DNA of 64,000 bases, from positions 3,038,001 to 3,102,000 of the forward strand of contig NZ_CP046973.1 of the NCBI RefSeq assembly GCF_009792235.1, given 5' to 3'. The notes beneath the pieces were generated by a model. The model searched no databases and was not told the DNA's origin. It saw nothing but the letters and a program-made list of their open reading frames with translations. The translations under genes were made by a program, and so were the position numbers. Source of the stretch: Microcystis aeruginosa FD4 (GTDB lineage: Bacteria > Cyanobacteriota > Cyanobacteriia > Cyanobacteriales > Microcystaceae). Shown one piece after another: positions 25,680 through 34,787 of this stretch (the stretch's first letter is position 1; each line of letters starts with the position of its first letter).

Positions 25680-26444
25680 CTAACGCACGGGTACTTGTTG
25701 ATTTTGCAGATAATTTTTGACCTCAGCGATCGTTAATTGACCATAATGGAGCAAAGAAGCCAATAAAGCCGCTTCTGCCCGCCCTTCCGTCAATGCTTCG
25801 TAAATATGCTGACAATTACCCGCTCCTCCAGAGGCAATCACAGGAATCTCCACCCTTTCTGCGATCGCTTTTGTCAAGGCCAGATCGTAACCTGCTTGCG
25901 TGCCGTCGGCATCCATACTGGTAACTAACAACTCACCCGCCCCGCGTTTTTCCACTTCTTGGGCCCATAATAAAGCATCAATACCCGTATTTTCGCGTCC
26001 ACCCCGAACATAAACCTCCCAACCGGGGTTATGCTCATCCTTGCGTCGTCTAGCATCGATCGCCACCACAATACACTGTTGACCAAAGCGATCGCTGGCT
26101 CGATCGAGCAATTCCGGCTTGCGCACGGCAGCCGAGTTAATGCTGACTTTATCGGCCCCGGCTCTTAACAAATTTTTAATATTTTCTAAGGATTGGATGC
26201 CACCACCCACGGTCAGAGGAATAAAAACCTGTTCCGCCGTACGATAGACTACATCAATAATCGTGTCGCGATCTTCATGGGTAGCAGTAATATCAAGAAA
26301 AACCAACTCATCGGCCCCTGCCTGATTATACAAGCGAGCTAACTCCACGGGGTCGCCAGCGTCCTGAAGATTGACAAAATTAACCCCTTTAACCACCCGA
26401 CCTTTATTGACATCCAAACAAGGCAAAATCCGCTTCGCTAACAT
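25680..26444 (-). CDS. hisF: Imidazole glycerol phosphate synthase cyclase subunit
   Basis: A TIM-barrel partner of HisH. It closes the imidazole ring with ammonia from the glutaminase, giving IGP for histidine and AICAR for purines. 254 residues, standard length. The two catalytic Asp are in RILPCLDVNKGRVVKG (start) and LLVTSMDADGTQAGYD (middle). Phosphate-binding loops appear in VGGGIQSLEN and IASGGAGN. It is divergent from ruvB with only 23 bp between the start codons, so promoters must overlap the partner coding sequences. Confidence 0.96.
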   Translation of the reverse strand: MLAKRILPCLDVNKGRVVKGVNFVNLQDAGDPVELARLYNQAGADELVFLDITATHEDRDTIIDVVYRTAEQVFIPLTVGGGIQSLENIKNLLRAGADKVSINSAAVRKPELLDRASDRFGQQCIVVAIDARRRKDEHNPGWEVYVRGGRENTGIDALLWAQEVEKRGAGELLVTSMDADGTQAGYDLALTKAIAERVEIPVIASGGAGNCQHIYEALTEGRAEAALLASLLHYGQLTIAEVKNYLQNQQVPVR

Positions 26445-26467
26445 ATCCTAGACTCTTGATTGTAACA

Positions 26468-27544
26468 ATGGCTATCAAACGATCGCATAATTCCCCTCCA
26501 GCTGCCGAGGAAAATCTGCTCACTCCCAATCCCACTATAGAAGAAACGGAAAAAGCAGCAGCGCAGATCCGTCCGCAATCCCTAGAGGATTATATCGGTC
26601 AACAGGACTTAAAGGCTAATCTAAAAGTCACCATCGCCGCAGCCAAAGCTAGACAAGAAGCGATCGATCATTTGCTCTTCTACGGACCGCCGGGGTTAGG
26701 AAAAACCACGATGGCTTTAATTTTAGCGGCCCAGATGGGAGTAAATTGCCGCATTACTGCCGCCCCCGCTTTAGAGCGTCCCCGGGATATTACCGGCATC
26801 CTGATCAATCTTCAACCCCGGGATATTCTTTTTATCGACGAAATTCATCGACTGAATCGGGTGACGGAGGAGTTATTATACCCAGCGATGGAGGATTATC
26901 GGCTGGATGTGACGATTGGCAAGGGTCAAGCGGCGAAAATTCGCAGTATTTCTTTACCTCCCTTTACTTTAATCGGTGCTACTACCAAAGTTGGCTCTTT
27001 AACTTCCCCTTTGCGCGATCGTTTTGGCCTGATTCAACGTCTGCGTTTCTATACAATCGAGGAATTGACGGCAATTATTCTCCGAAGTGCCACTATTTTT
27101 AATATTCCCATAACTGAAGCGGGTGCGATCGAAATTGCCCGTCGCAGTCGGGGAACTCCACGCATTGCCAATCGTTTATTAAAACGAGTACGCGACTATG
27201 TACAGGTGAAGGGAGAAACGGTGATTACTCCCCAGTTAGCTGATCAGGGATTAAATGAATTAAATGTGGATTCTATGGGTTTAGATTGGACTGATCGATT
27301 AGTATTAAAGACGATGATCGAACAGTTTCAAGGTAAACCCGTGGGATTGGAAGCAGTAGCGGCAGCCACGGGAGAAGATGCCAAAACGATTGAGGAGGTG
27401 TACGAGCCTTATTTATTACAAATAGGTTATCTTAATCGTACTCCCCGGGGTCGCGTAGTGACATCGGCCGCCTACGAACATTTAGGTTTACCGGCGAAAT
27501 TGCCGAAAAATAATGCTCGGAGTTTACCTTTGTTCGAGTTCTAG
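26468..27544 (+). CDS. ruvB: Holliday junction branch migration helicase RuvB
   Basis: An AAA+ hexameric motor that drives branch migration with RuvA. About 358 residues. Walker A FYGPPGLGKTTMA, Walker B LFIDEIHRLNRVTEELLYPA, sensor 1 IGATTKVGSLTSPLRDRFG with the Arg finger, and a winged-helix C-terminus (YLNRTPRGRVVTSAAYEHLG) are all present. The N-terminus before the AAA+ domain is about 30 residues longer than in E. coli. The ATG at 26468 is used; an upstream GTA/ATT extension has no better start. A 33-bp piece of its N-terminal coding region recurs at 27813. Confidence 0.96.
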   Translation: MAIKRSHNSPPAAEENLLTPNPTIEETEKAAAQIRPQSLEDYIGQQDLKANLKVTIAAAKARQEAIDHLLFYGPPGLGKTTMALILAAQMGVNCRITAAPALERPRDITGILINLQPRDILFIDEIHRLNRVTEELLYPAMEDYRLDVTIGKGQAAKIRSISLPPFTLIGATTKVGSLTSPLRDRFGLIQRLRFYTIEELTAIILRSATIFNIPITEAGAIEIARRSRGTPRIANRLLKRVRDYVQVKGETVITPQLADQGLNELNVDSMGLDWTDRLVLKTMIEQFQGKPVGLEAVAAATGEDAKTIEEVYEPYLLQIGYLNRTPRGRVVTSAAYEHLGLPAKLPKNNARSLPLFEF

Positions 27545-28037
27545 TTTTCTAGATATTACGTCGTTTTTTTGATAGATGAGGTACGTTTTCGCCACTCAAA
27601 TCTGGCTCTTCGGCAAAGTTTAATTTATACTTCACCTTTACGAGAAAGACTGTAGGAATAATCTGGTCGCTTCTGTCCCTTCTCAGTTAACATTTCTGGG
27701 CGTTGCTGATTTGAGATATGAATCTTCTTTTGTGGGATTTTTAAAACCTAGACACAAACTAACTTTTGGATGGGGGCAAGGTTGTCATTCATACCTTGAT
27801 TCAGCAACGCCCAATTCCCCTCCAGCTGCCCAGGAAAATCTGCCCTGTGTCTTTAAATACTGGCTTGACCGCGTGAAATCACACAAGTCTTCATATAAAG
27901 GTCGTATCATCAAGATCGTAGTATTACATTGTTGCCATTGCTTGCCACTTCTAATCCAGACTGTATTGGGATTGGTCAAAGCTAATTGTAATAGTGATCT
28001 TTTACAGCCAATGATTTTTTAAGTCTGTTAACACCCC
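27545..28037. other. ruvB-sigF gap: MITE plus a ruvB-like echo, no gene
   Basis: Apart from the MITE at 27699-27812, bases 27813-27845 repeat the ruvB segment at 26489-26521 with about two mismatches. Weak ORFs at 27711-28022 (+) and 27785-27979 (-) cross the MITE or this echo and are not supported as genes. The sigF promoter should lie in the last 100 bases. Confidence 0.5.
27699..27812. mobile_element. MITE with 26-bp imperfect inverted ends (GGGCGTTGCTGA)
   Basis: Left end GGGCGTTGCTGATTTGAGAT and right end, read inward, GGGCGTTGCTGAATCAAGGT both continue to ATGAAT. The element is 114 bp and has no coding capacity. The flanks show no clear duplication. Confidence 0.75.
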
Positions 28038-28814
28038 ATGTCTGTCCTAAATAAAGAAAATCTTAAATTGGAAACTCTCACCCTGTTTCAAAAATACCAA
28101 AAAACAGGAGACAATATGTTACGGGATCAGATTATAGAGTTAAACCTAGGATTAGTCAGAAAGGAAGCTCATCATTGGGTCAATCAATGTCATGAAAATT
28201 ACGAAGATTTAGTGCAGGTTGGCTGTATGGGACTAATTCGGGCGATCAACCGTTTTGACAGCAGCAAAGGTCATGCTTTTAGTTCCTTCGCTATTCCCTA
28301 TATTCGCGGCGAAATTCAACACTATCTGCGCGATAAAGGTTATATAGTTCGTATTCCTCGTCGTTGGTTAGATTTAGGCAGACAAGCGACAAATATGCGT
28401 CGGGATTTCCAGACCCTCTACAATCGTCAACCCAATGATACGGAAATCTCCCTCGCTTTAAATATTTCGATCGAAGAATGGCAAGAGGTAAAACTGGCTT
28501 TCCAAAACCGTGAACCTCTGAGTCTCGATGCGACGGTTAATAACGATGAAGATAATAACACCTGTTTAAAAGACATCGTTCCCGATCCCCGTTATCGCAG
28601 CTTTCAACTTTGTCAAGAGGATCGCATTCGTTTGCAACAAGCTCTCGCTCAATTAGAAGACAAAACCCGTCATATTCTCGAATTTGTCTTCCTTAAGGAT
28701 CTTACTCAACGGGAAACCGCCGAACAATTAGGCATTAGTGTCGTTACCGTCTCCCGTCGGGTGAAAAAAGGTTTAGAAATGCTCAAGGAAACCATGCTCC
28801 AAGAGGCATTTTAG
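28038..28814 (+). CDS. sigF: Group 3 RNA polymerase sigma factor SigF
   Basis: 258 residues, no region 1. Region 2 reads IELNLGLVRKEAHHWVNQC followed by DLVQVGCMGLIRAINRFD and AFSSFAIPYIRGEIQHYLRD. Region 3 starts at RIPRRWLDLGRQA, and region 4 ends with the HTH TQRETAEQLGISVVTVSRRV. This layout matches cyanobacterial SigF, which in Synechocystis controls pili, motility and stress genes. The role here is by analogy. No anti-sigma gene is adjacent. Confidence 0.88.
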   Translation: MSVLNKENLKLETLTLFQKYQKTGDNMLRDQIIELNLGLVRKEAHHWVNQCHENYEDLVQVGCMGLIRAINRFDSSKGHAFSSFAIPYIRGEIQHYLRDKGYIVRIPRRWLDLGRQATNMRRDFQTLYNRQPNDTEISLALNISIEEWQEVKLAFQNREPLSLDATVNNDEDNNTCLKDIVPDPRYRSFQLCQEDRIRLQQALAQLEDKTRHILEFVFLKDLTQRETAEQLGISVVTVSRRVKKGLEMLKETMLQEAF

Positions 28815-28911
28815 CCCAATTATCGGTTCTCATCGCAAGTCCGTTATTAACTCCCAATCCAACTTTAAAAACTCAGTTATGGATTTTTTTCCCTGCTCCG
28901 ATGCTCCCCGC

Positions 28912-30072
28912 TTATCTTGGCTCCAATAGCAGGGAATTTAAAACCTCAGCTAAATATTCATACTGCTCGATCGAATTATAGTAGTGAGCAGAAATTCTCA
29001 CAATCAATGATGCTTCTCCCCAAGCAATTATCGGCACTTCAATCCGATATTTTTCCCACAGTTGTCTAGATAAATCTTCTGCTGTCCAAGCATAACTAGG
29101 CATTAGAATTGAGGACATCGCTCCAATCATTGATTCTGGACAGGGATAATTGACCTGCAAGGCACGACAAAGCAAATTTCTGGCTTTTAAAACCAAATTA
29201 CGATTCCTCGCCATCAGACCCAGTAAACCATCAATAGAGAGAGAATTTAAAAACTCGATCGCTGTTGGCACCGATAAATAAGCACTGGGATCATCGGTTC
29301 CCATCCAAGCAAATTCTAACTGAAAACGGGAGCGATCTTGTCGAGGAGAATTCGCTCCATGGCTAATAGTTAAAGGTCGAATTATTGCCTGTTTATCCCC
29401 GCGCACATAGAGAAAAGCAGCCCCCTTGGGACTACATAACCACTTATGACAATTAGCAGTATAATAGGTGGGATTAATTGCCCCGATATTAAGGGGTAAA
29501 AAACCTAAAGCATGAGCGCCATCGATGAGAGTATCAATACCCCGATTATTTAATTCTTGCACAATTTCTGCGATTGGCCAAATTAAGGCCGTGGGACTGG
29601 TGACATGATCTAAAACTACTAATTTTGTCCGGGGAGAAACTGATGCTAAAATTGCTTGACTAATTTCTAAAGGGGATTGCACGGGAAAGGGAATTTTAGC
29701 GATAATTACCTTTAAACCCCATCTTTTAGCTATATGTTTAACTGCATTAGCACAAGCATTATAGGTTTGATCGGTGATCAGAATTTCCTCATTTTCCTGA
29801 AAAGTTAAGGAATTTAATACTGCATTCACTGCTGTGGTTGCATTGGGAACAAAGACTAAATCATCGCTATTTACTCCCACTAAATTCGCTAATTTTTGCC
29901 TAGCAATATCTAATAATCCCTCTAATTCTCTCCCCAAAAATGCTAAAGGTTGTCTTTCCATTCGTTCCCGCAATTGTTGCTGATAATCCAAGACTATTCT
30001 AGGGGTTGCACCATAGGAACCATGGTTAAGAAAATAAATATCATCGGGAATTAACCAAGAGTTTTTGGACAT
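28912..30072 (-). CDS. Class V (isopenicillin N epimerase-like) PLP-dependent aminotransferase
   Basis: 386 residues with a fold-type I PLP pattern. FLNHGSYGATPRIVLDYQ forms the N-terminal substrate loop, FVPNATTAVNAVLNSL binds the phosphate, DHVTSPTALIWP and TLIDGAHALGFLPL hold the cofactor Asp/His, and the Schiff-base Lys lies in YYTANCHKWLCSPKGAAFLY. The closest named relatives are CefD-like epimerases and cysteine desulfurase-like enzymes. The real substrate is unknown. It stands alone between sigF (convergent) and a ParD-like ORF. Confidence 0.85.
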   Translation of the reverse strand: MSKNSWLIPDDIYFLNHGSYGATPRIVLDYQQQLRERMERQPLAFLGRELEGLLDIARQKLANLVGVNSDDLVFVPNATTAVNAVLNSLTFQENEEILITDQTYNACANAVKHIAKRWGLKVIIAKIPFPVQSPLEISQAILASVSPRTKLVVLDHVTSPTALIWPIAEIVQELNNRGIDTLIDGAHALGFLPLNIGAINPTYYTANCHKWLCSPKGAAFLYVRGDKQAIIRPLTISHGANSPRQDRSRFQLEFAWMGTDDPSAYLSVPTAIEFLNSLSIDGLLGLMARNRNLVLKARNLLCRALQVNYPCPESMIGAMSSILMPSYAWTAEDLSRQLWEKYRIEVPIIAWGEASLIVRISAHYYNSIEQYEYLAEVLNSLLLEPR

Positions 30073-30157
30073 ATTGAATTAGTTTGATTTTATTGAGAAC
30101 TAGAAAAAATAGCTGAAAAATTGCCTATTGTATTCAGAGACTGAATAGCTAGTATAT

Positions 30158-30394
30158 TTATGATATAACGACCCATTTTTGAAAACGATGAATAATTTCA
30201 GTGACAAAAGTTTCTCCATCTATGAGAGGATGATTTTCTGATGCAAAGATAGCTTCATCTATTTTTTGCCGAATATCTTCTCTCCATTCTGCATCAGTTA
30301 TTTTTTCGTATTCATCTTTGGGAGATTGATATTTTCCCGTTTTCACTTTCTGTTGGATTAGATGCTCTGGTTGTGGAGTAAGATGTCGGTTCAT
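30158..30394 (-). CDS. ParD-like antitoxin, apparently orphan
   Basis: 78 residues. LTPQPEHLIQQKVKTGKYQS resembles the start of ParD/CopG-type antitoxins (helix then K-Y-x-S). The C-terminus (REDIRQKIDEAIFASENHPL then DGETFVTEIIHRFQKW) resembles the toxin-binding tail. The central ribbon-helix-helix part seems eroded (PKDEYEKITDAEW). No ParE-type toxin follows: the next 85 bp are non-coding before the aminotransferase. It is either a solitary antitoxin or a decaying gene. Confidence 0.5.
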   Translation of the reverse strand: MNRHLTPQPEHLIQQKVKTGKYQSPKDEYEKITDAEWREDIRQKIDEAIFASENHPLIDGETFVTEIIHRFQKWVVIS

Positions 30395-30454
30395 CGGTAT
30401 TATGACTATCTACTGAGAAAATAAGCTTTATCTTAATTTTAAACTAAATATCGA

Positions 30455-30485
30455 CAAAAAAAAGCTCTCCGGGAAAAAGGAGAGA
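30455..30485 (-). terminator. Rho-independent terminator of the sigC-like gene
   Basis: Minus strand: CTCTCC, loop TTTTTCCC, GGAGAG, then CTTTTTTTT, about 25 bp after the stop. Confidence 0.8.
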
Positions 30486-30510
30486 GGAGAGAACGAGTTA
30501 GAAAAAATTA

Positions 30511-31644
30511 TTAATGTAACCATCCTTTCAGACGACGTGCGACTTGAGGACGACGTAATTTTCGCATCGCTTTAGTTTGAATTTGACGTACTCGTTCGCG
30601 AGATAAATTGAACATTCCCCCCACTTCCTCTAGGGTATAGGGTTGACTGGTAGCTAAACCATAACGGAGGGAGATAACATCTTTTTCCCGTTCCGTGAGA
30701 ACATCACTTAAAACTGCGAAAATTTCCTGACGCATCATCATCTCATTCATTTTATCTTCGGGAAGTTGTAGATCATCATCTTCCAACAGATCCACTAATT
30801 CCGTATCTTCTCCCTTCCCTACACGATGATTTAAAGAGAGAGATTGACGACGCAATTGTAATAATTGCCGCAATTGTTCAGGAGTCATTTCTAACGCTTC
30901 TGCGAGTTCCCGTTCATTGGGATTGCGCTGTAAATCTTGCTTGAGAATGCGCTGCGCTTTTTTGAGTTTATTGAGTTTTTCGACAATGTGAATCGGTAAA
31001 CGAATTGTCCGCGCATCGTTAGCAATGGTGCGGGTGATTGCTTGTCGAATCCACCAATAAGCATAGGTAGAGAATTTATAACCTTTATTGGGATCGAATT
31101 TTTCGGCCGCACGGTTGAGTCCGATCGCACCTTCTTGAATTAAATCTAAGAAAGGAACCCCGCGATTTAAATAGCGTTTAGCGATGGAAACCACTAAGCG
31201 CAAATTAGAACGAATCATTTTCCGTTTAGCTGTTCGTCCGCGATAAAGACGGTTTTCCAGTTGACGTTCATTATCTAATTGTAAAGCGCTTGCCCATTCC
31301 GTTTTCGTCGGGGGACGATGTAAATTTTCTTGCAGTTTTTGGCGCACTTCTTCCGCTTCCATGAGAAACTTAACCGAGTGGGCTAATTCAATTTCTTCTT
31401 CCGCATTAAGCAGGGGATAACGGGCCATTTCTTTAAAAAATGCCCCAACAGTATCTTCATTGTTACTTTGAGCGTATCCTGTTCCACTACCCCCACGAGT
31501 GGTTTTTAGGGTTTCCAGTAAAGGTTCAGTCAGATCCTCGTCAGTTCTTTCAGCAAAATCCACGCTGTCTAGTTCTAAAGGACTTGTCTCAAGGGCAATG
31601 ATTTGATTAAAATTATCATCAGCGGCTAGTTTAGAGATTTTCAT
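30511..31644 (-). CDS. sigC: Group 2 RNA polymerase sigma factor, SigC-like
   Basis: 377 residues, sigma70 type. Region 1.2 (DTVGAFFKEMARYPLLNAEE) has the AFFKEMARYPLL wording I associate with cyanobacterial SigC rather than SigA. Region 2 includes MIRSNLRLVVSIAKRYLNRG, FLDLIQEGAIGLNRAAEKFD and YWWIRQAITR. Region 4 has TLEEVGGMFNLSRERVRQIQ. The N-terminus is short compared with SigA, which supports a non-essential group 2 factor for stationary phase or nitrogen/heat response. The exact paralogue is uncertain. A terminator follows. Confidence 0.8.
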   Translation of the reverse strand: MKISKLAADDNFNQIIALETSPLELDSVDFAERTDEDLTEPLLETLKTTRGGSGTGYAQSNNEDTVGAFFKEMARYPLLNAEEEIELAHSVKFLMEAEEVRQKLQENLHRPPTKTEWASALQLDNERQLENRLYRGRTAKRKMIRSNLRLVVSIAKRYLNRGVPFLDLIQEGAIGLNRAAEKFDPNKGYKFSTYAYWWIRQAITRTIANDARTIRLPIHIVEKLNKLKKAQRILKQDLQRNPNERELAEALEMTPEQLRQLLQLRRQSLSLNHRVGKGEDTELVDLLEDDDLQLPEDKMNEMMMRQEIFAVLSDVLTEREKDVISLRYGLATSQPYTLEEVGGMFNLSRERVRQIQTKAMRKLRRPQVARRLKGWLH

Positions 31645-32244
31645 AAGCAGTTATCGATGGAGTGGGGTTATAATAGCGGGGAAAAACTTAGTTTCTCCCA
31701 ATGGGATGATTGTTACATTGAATTTTCGGGGAGCAGATTTTTTAAACGTTTTCTTAATTAATGGCGGCCATTTCTGGGATATAATTGCGCGATTCTGTGT
31801 CGATGGTTACAAATCGCCGCACCAGATAATCAGATTTTCTGGTAAATGGGAGGAGCTTTCAGTGTTTCTACTCATACACTCTAACTAAGGTTTTCGGTAT
31901 TTGACTAGGTAAAGATCACGCTTCTTAACAATCAAGATAGCAGTCAGCTTTTTATTACTATTCTTCGCTTTTTTTATTGAGAACCATTCTCAACTTTTGA
32001 CTAACTATGGTGCGATTTAATAGCTAATAGTCAATAATTATCATTAACTTTATCAATGCTCAACGCTGGACAAAAATTCTTTGGGGAAGAATTCACTAGC
32101 TAAAAATCACAATTTGTGAGCAAAAAAGCAATATTTAAACTGTTTTTAGACAAAATTAGCTAGTTTTATTCCCCTCAAGCTTTAAACTATAATTTAAATA
32201 CCCCATTCTCCCCATCACCCTATCACCCCATCTCCCCACTGACT
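31645..32244. other. Intergenic stretch between divergent sigC and priA
   Basis: AT-rich, with no supported gene. It should contain the promoters of both genes. CCCCATCACCCTATCACCCC at 32212-32231 just before priA is a short tandem repeat. A 60-codon frame at 31706-31888 lacks family resemblance. Confidence 0.5.
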
Positions 32245-34734
32245 ATGCTCGATCGCCATGCTACCCTGACTGTAGCAGAACCTCCCACACCCTACCAATT
32301 AACCACAACTGGGCAACCGTGGTTAGAGGTTTTGGTTGATCGCCCTTATCCTAGAGATAGTCAAGAGGATCAGCAAATATTAACCTATAGTGTCCCCCCG
32401 TATTTAACGGTAGAAATTGGCGATATTTTAAGCGTTCCCTTCGGTTCTCAGGTAATTGGTGGAATTGCTCTTAGATTTCTCGAAAATTTGCCCGCAGGAC
32501 TAGAAGAAAATCAAATTCGTCCCGTGGAAGATGTGATTGCCAAGGGGTTTTTTCCCGATAATTATTGGCAGTTATTAGCCAAAATTGCCCAATACTACGC
32601 GACGGATTTAATCACCGTTGTTCGCGTCGCTTTACCTACGGGTTTACTGCGAAGTTCCCAACGTCGCATCAGATTAAAACCAGCAGCGATTCCCCCCGGT
32701 GCGGAAGTTTTTTGTACTCCCCTCTCCCGTCAGATTTTATCCCTGCTCAAAAATCAAAAAGAAGGCGATTATTCGGCGAAATACCTGCAAGAAAAAGTAA
32801 AAAATGCTAATTACGGGATCCGAGACTTAGTTAAGCGCGGTTGGGTAGAAAGTTATCTAGAAGCACCCAAAAGTACCAATATTAAACAAAAAAAAGCCAT
32901 TACCCTGCTAATAACCGACTTTCCTGCTGATTTAACTGAAAATCAGCGCAAAATTGTCGAAATCTTACGTCACCAGGGAGGAGAAATGTGGCTGCCAGAA
33001 TTGGCAGAACTTGCGGGGACGAAATATTTTAAACCGCTCATTGACAAGGGTTATGTGGTGATTCAGGATCGGGAATTTCTGCGCTTATCTTCGTCAATAA
33101 TGAGCAGAGATCAACCAAAAACCCTCACTTCTAGTCAAAAACAAGCTCTAGAAGCGATTCAAACCCTAAAAGGTGGTGAAAGCGCTCTCTTACATGGAGT
33201 GACGGGATCGGGTAAAACAGAAGTCTATCTACAGGCGATCGCACCTATCTTAGCAGCGGGTAAATCTGCTTTGGTTTTAGTCCCCGAAATTGGATTAACA
33301 CCGCAACTAACCGATCGCTTTGTGGCCCGTTTTGGCGATCGAGTCTATGTTTATCATAGCGCTCTCTCGGAAGGAGAAAGATACGATACATGGCGACAGA
33401 TGTTGACAGGAACCCCACAAGTTATTATCGGGACAAGATCGGCGATTTTTGCCCCTTTACCCCATCTAGGCATGATTATCCTCGATGAAGAACACGATAG
33501 CAGCTTTAAACAAAGTCAATTACTCCCCACCTATCACGCGCGTACCGTGGCTAAATGGCGCGCTCAATTAAACCATTGTCCCGTAATTTTAGGCTCGGCC
33601 ACGCCATCCCTAGAAACATGGCTAGAATCCCGAGTTAATCCCAGTCTTTACCTATCTTTGCCCGATCGCATCCAAAATCGCCCCTTACCGCGGGTGGAAA
33701 TCGTCGATATGCGACGGGAATTGCAACGGGGTAATCGTTCTCTTTTTAGTCAATCTCTGCGTTCAGCGCTGGAAACTCTGCGCGACAAGGGAGAACAGGC
33801 AATTTTATTCGTCAGTCGTCGGGGACATAGTACCTTTGTATCTTGCCGAAGTTGCGGTTATGTGCTAGAATGTCCCCACTGCGATGTCTCCCTCTCCTAT
33901 CACCACACCCACGAGGGAGCCGAAGAATTACTCCGCTGTCACTACTGCAACTATGGTCGCATTCATCCGAAACAATGTCCTGAATGTGGTTCTCCCTATC
34001 TGAAATTTTTCGGTACTGGCACTCAGCGAGTCACCCAAGAATTAAGTAAAGAATTTCCCGATTTGCGTTGCTTGCGTTTTGATAGTGATACCACCCGTAA
34101 CAAAAATGCCCCCCGGGAACTATTAAAACTATTTACTGATGGTGAATTCGATGTCTTAGTCGGAACCCAAATGCTCACCAAAGGATTAGATATCGATCGA
34201 GTTACTTTAGTAGGAGTAATGGCAGCCGATGGCCTACTTTATCACTCCGATTATCGCGCCTCCGAACGCGCTTTTCAAACCCTCACCCAAGTAGCAGGGA
34301 GAGCAGGAAGGGGAGAAACAGAAGGAAAGGTGATTATCCAAACCTATACCCCCGAACATCCCGTGATTAGAGCAGTGCAAACCCACGATTATGAGGGTTT
34401 TGTCGAGACGGAATTAATGCAGAGAGAGGGTTTAAATTATCCTCCCTACGGCAGTTTAGTCTTAATTCGCTTTAGTGGTTTAGATGGGGAAGCAGTGCAG
34501 AAAAGTGCCGAAAATGTCGCGGAGGAATGTGTTAATAATTTCGGTTCCGATTGGGATATTTTAGGGCCTGCACCCGCAACAATTATGCGCGTGGCTAACC
34601 GTTATCGCTGGCAAATTCTGTTAAAATTATCGGGAGAAAAGGCTGATATCGGTCGTCTTTTTCTTCCTTTGAAAAGCTTAGTTTTGCCCAAGGTAAGTAT
34701 GGCGATCGATGTGGACCCCTTAACTATAGAATAA
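32245..34734 (+). CDS. priA: Primosomal protein N' (replication restart helicase)
   Basis: 829 residues. It recognises stalled forks and reloads the replisome. An N-terminal 3'-DNA-end binding domain comes first, then a superfamily 2 helicase with Walker A LLHGVTGSGKTEVY and DEEH in MIILDEEHDSSFKQ. Eight zinc Cys sit in CRSCGYVLECPHC and CHYC...QCPECGS. Motifs V/VI appear as VGTQMLTKGLDIDRVTLVGV and FQTLTQVAGRAGRG. Cyanobacterial copies carry an extended N-terminus as here. The ATG at 32245 follows a tandem repeat of CACCCTAT type and overlaps GATCG in ATGCTCGATCGCC. Confidence 0.95.
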   Translation: MLDRHATLTVAEPPTPYQLTTTGQPWLEVLVDRPYPRDSQEDQQILTYSVPPYLTVEIGDILSVPFGSQVIGGIALRFLENLPAGLEENQIRPVEDVIAKGFFPDNYWQLLAKIAQYYATDLITVVRVALPTGLLRSSQRRIRLKPAAIPPGAEVFCTPLSRQILSLLKNQKEGDYSAKYLQEKVKNANYGIRDLVKRGWVESYLEAPKSTNIKQKKAITLLITDFPADLTENQRKIVEILRHQGGEMWLPELAELAGTKYFKPLIDKGYVVIQDREFLRLSSSIMSRDQPKTLTSSQKQALEAIQTLKGGESALLHGVTGSGKTEVYLQAIAPILAAGKSALVLVPEIGLTPQLTDRFVARFGDRVYVYHSALSEGERYDTWRQMLTGTPQVIIGTRSAIFAPLPHLGMIILDEEHDSSFKQSQLLPTYHARTVAKWRAQLNHCPVILGSATPSLETWLESRVNPSLYLSLPDRIQNRPLPRVEIVDMRRELQRGNRSLFSQSLRSALETLRDKGEQAILFVSRRGHSTFVSCRSCGYVLECPHCDVSLSYHHTHEGAEELLRCHYCNYGRIHPKQCPECGSPYLKFFGTGTQRVTQELSKEFPDLRCLRFDSDTTRNKNAPRELLKLFTDGEFDVLVGTQMLTKGLDIDRVTLVGVMAADGLLYHSDYRASERAFQTLTQVAGRAGRGETEGKVIIQTYTPEHPVIRAVQTHDYEGFVETELMQREGLNYPPYGSLVLIRFSGLDGEAVQKSAENVAEECVNNFGSDWDILGPAPATIMRVANRYRWQILLKLSGEKADIGRLFLPLKSLVLPKVSMAIDVDPLTIE

Positions 34735-34787
34735 TCAAGGATGGATGATGCGCTCGCAACGCGCTCGCTACGCGAGATCGCTATTGT

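Noticed and set aside
27711..28022. Overlapping frames on both strands before sigF
   Set aside because: Both cross a MITE end and the ruvB echo, so they are composites of mobile and promoter DNA.
28912..30394. Toxin-antitoxin operon including the class V aminotransferase
   Set aside because: The aminotransferase is a complete PLP enzyme unrelated to toxins. Only the small ParD-like ORF has antitoxin features.
31706..31888. 60-codon frame between sigC and priA
   Set aside because: It has no recognisable ribosome-binding site or family, and codon use is unlike the neighbours.
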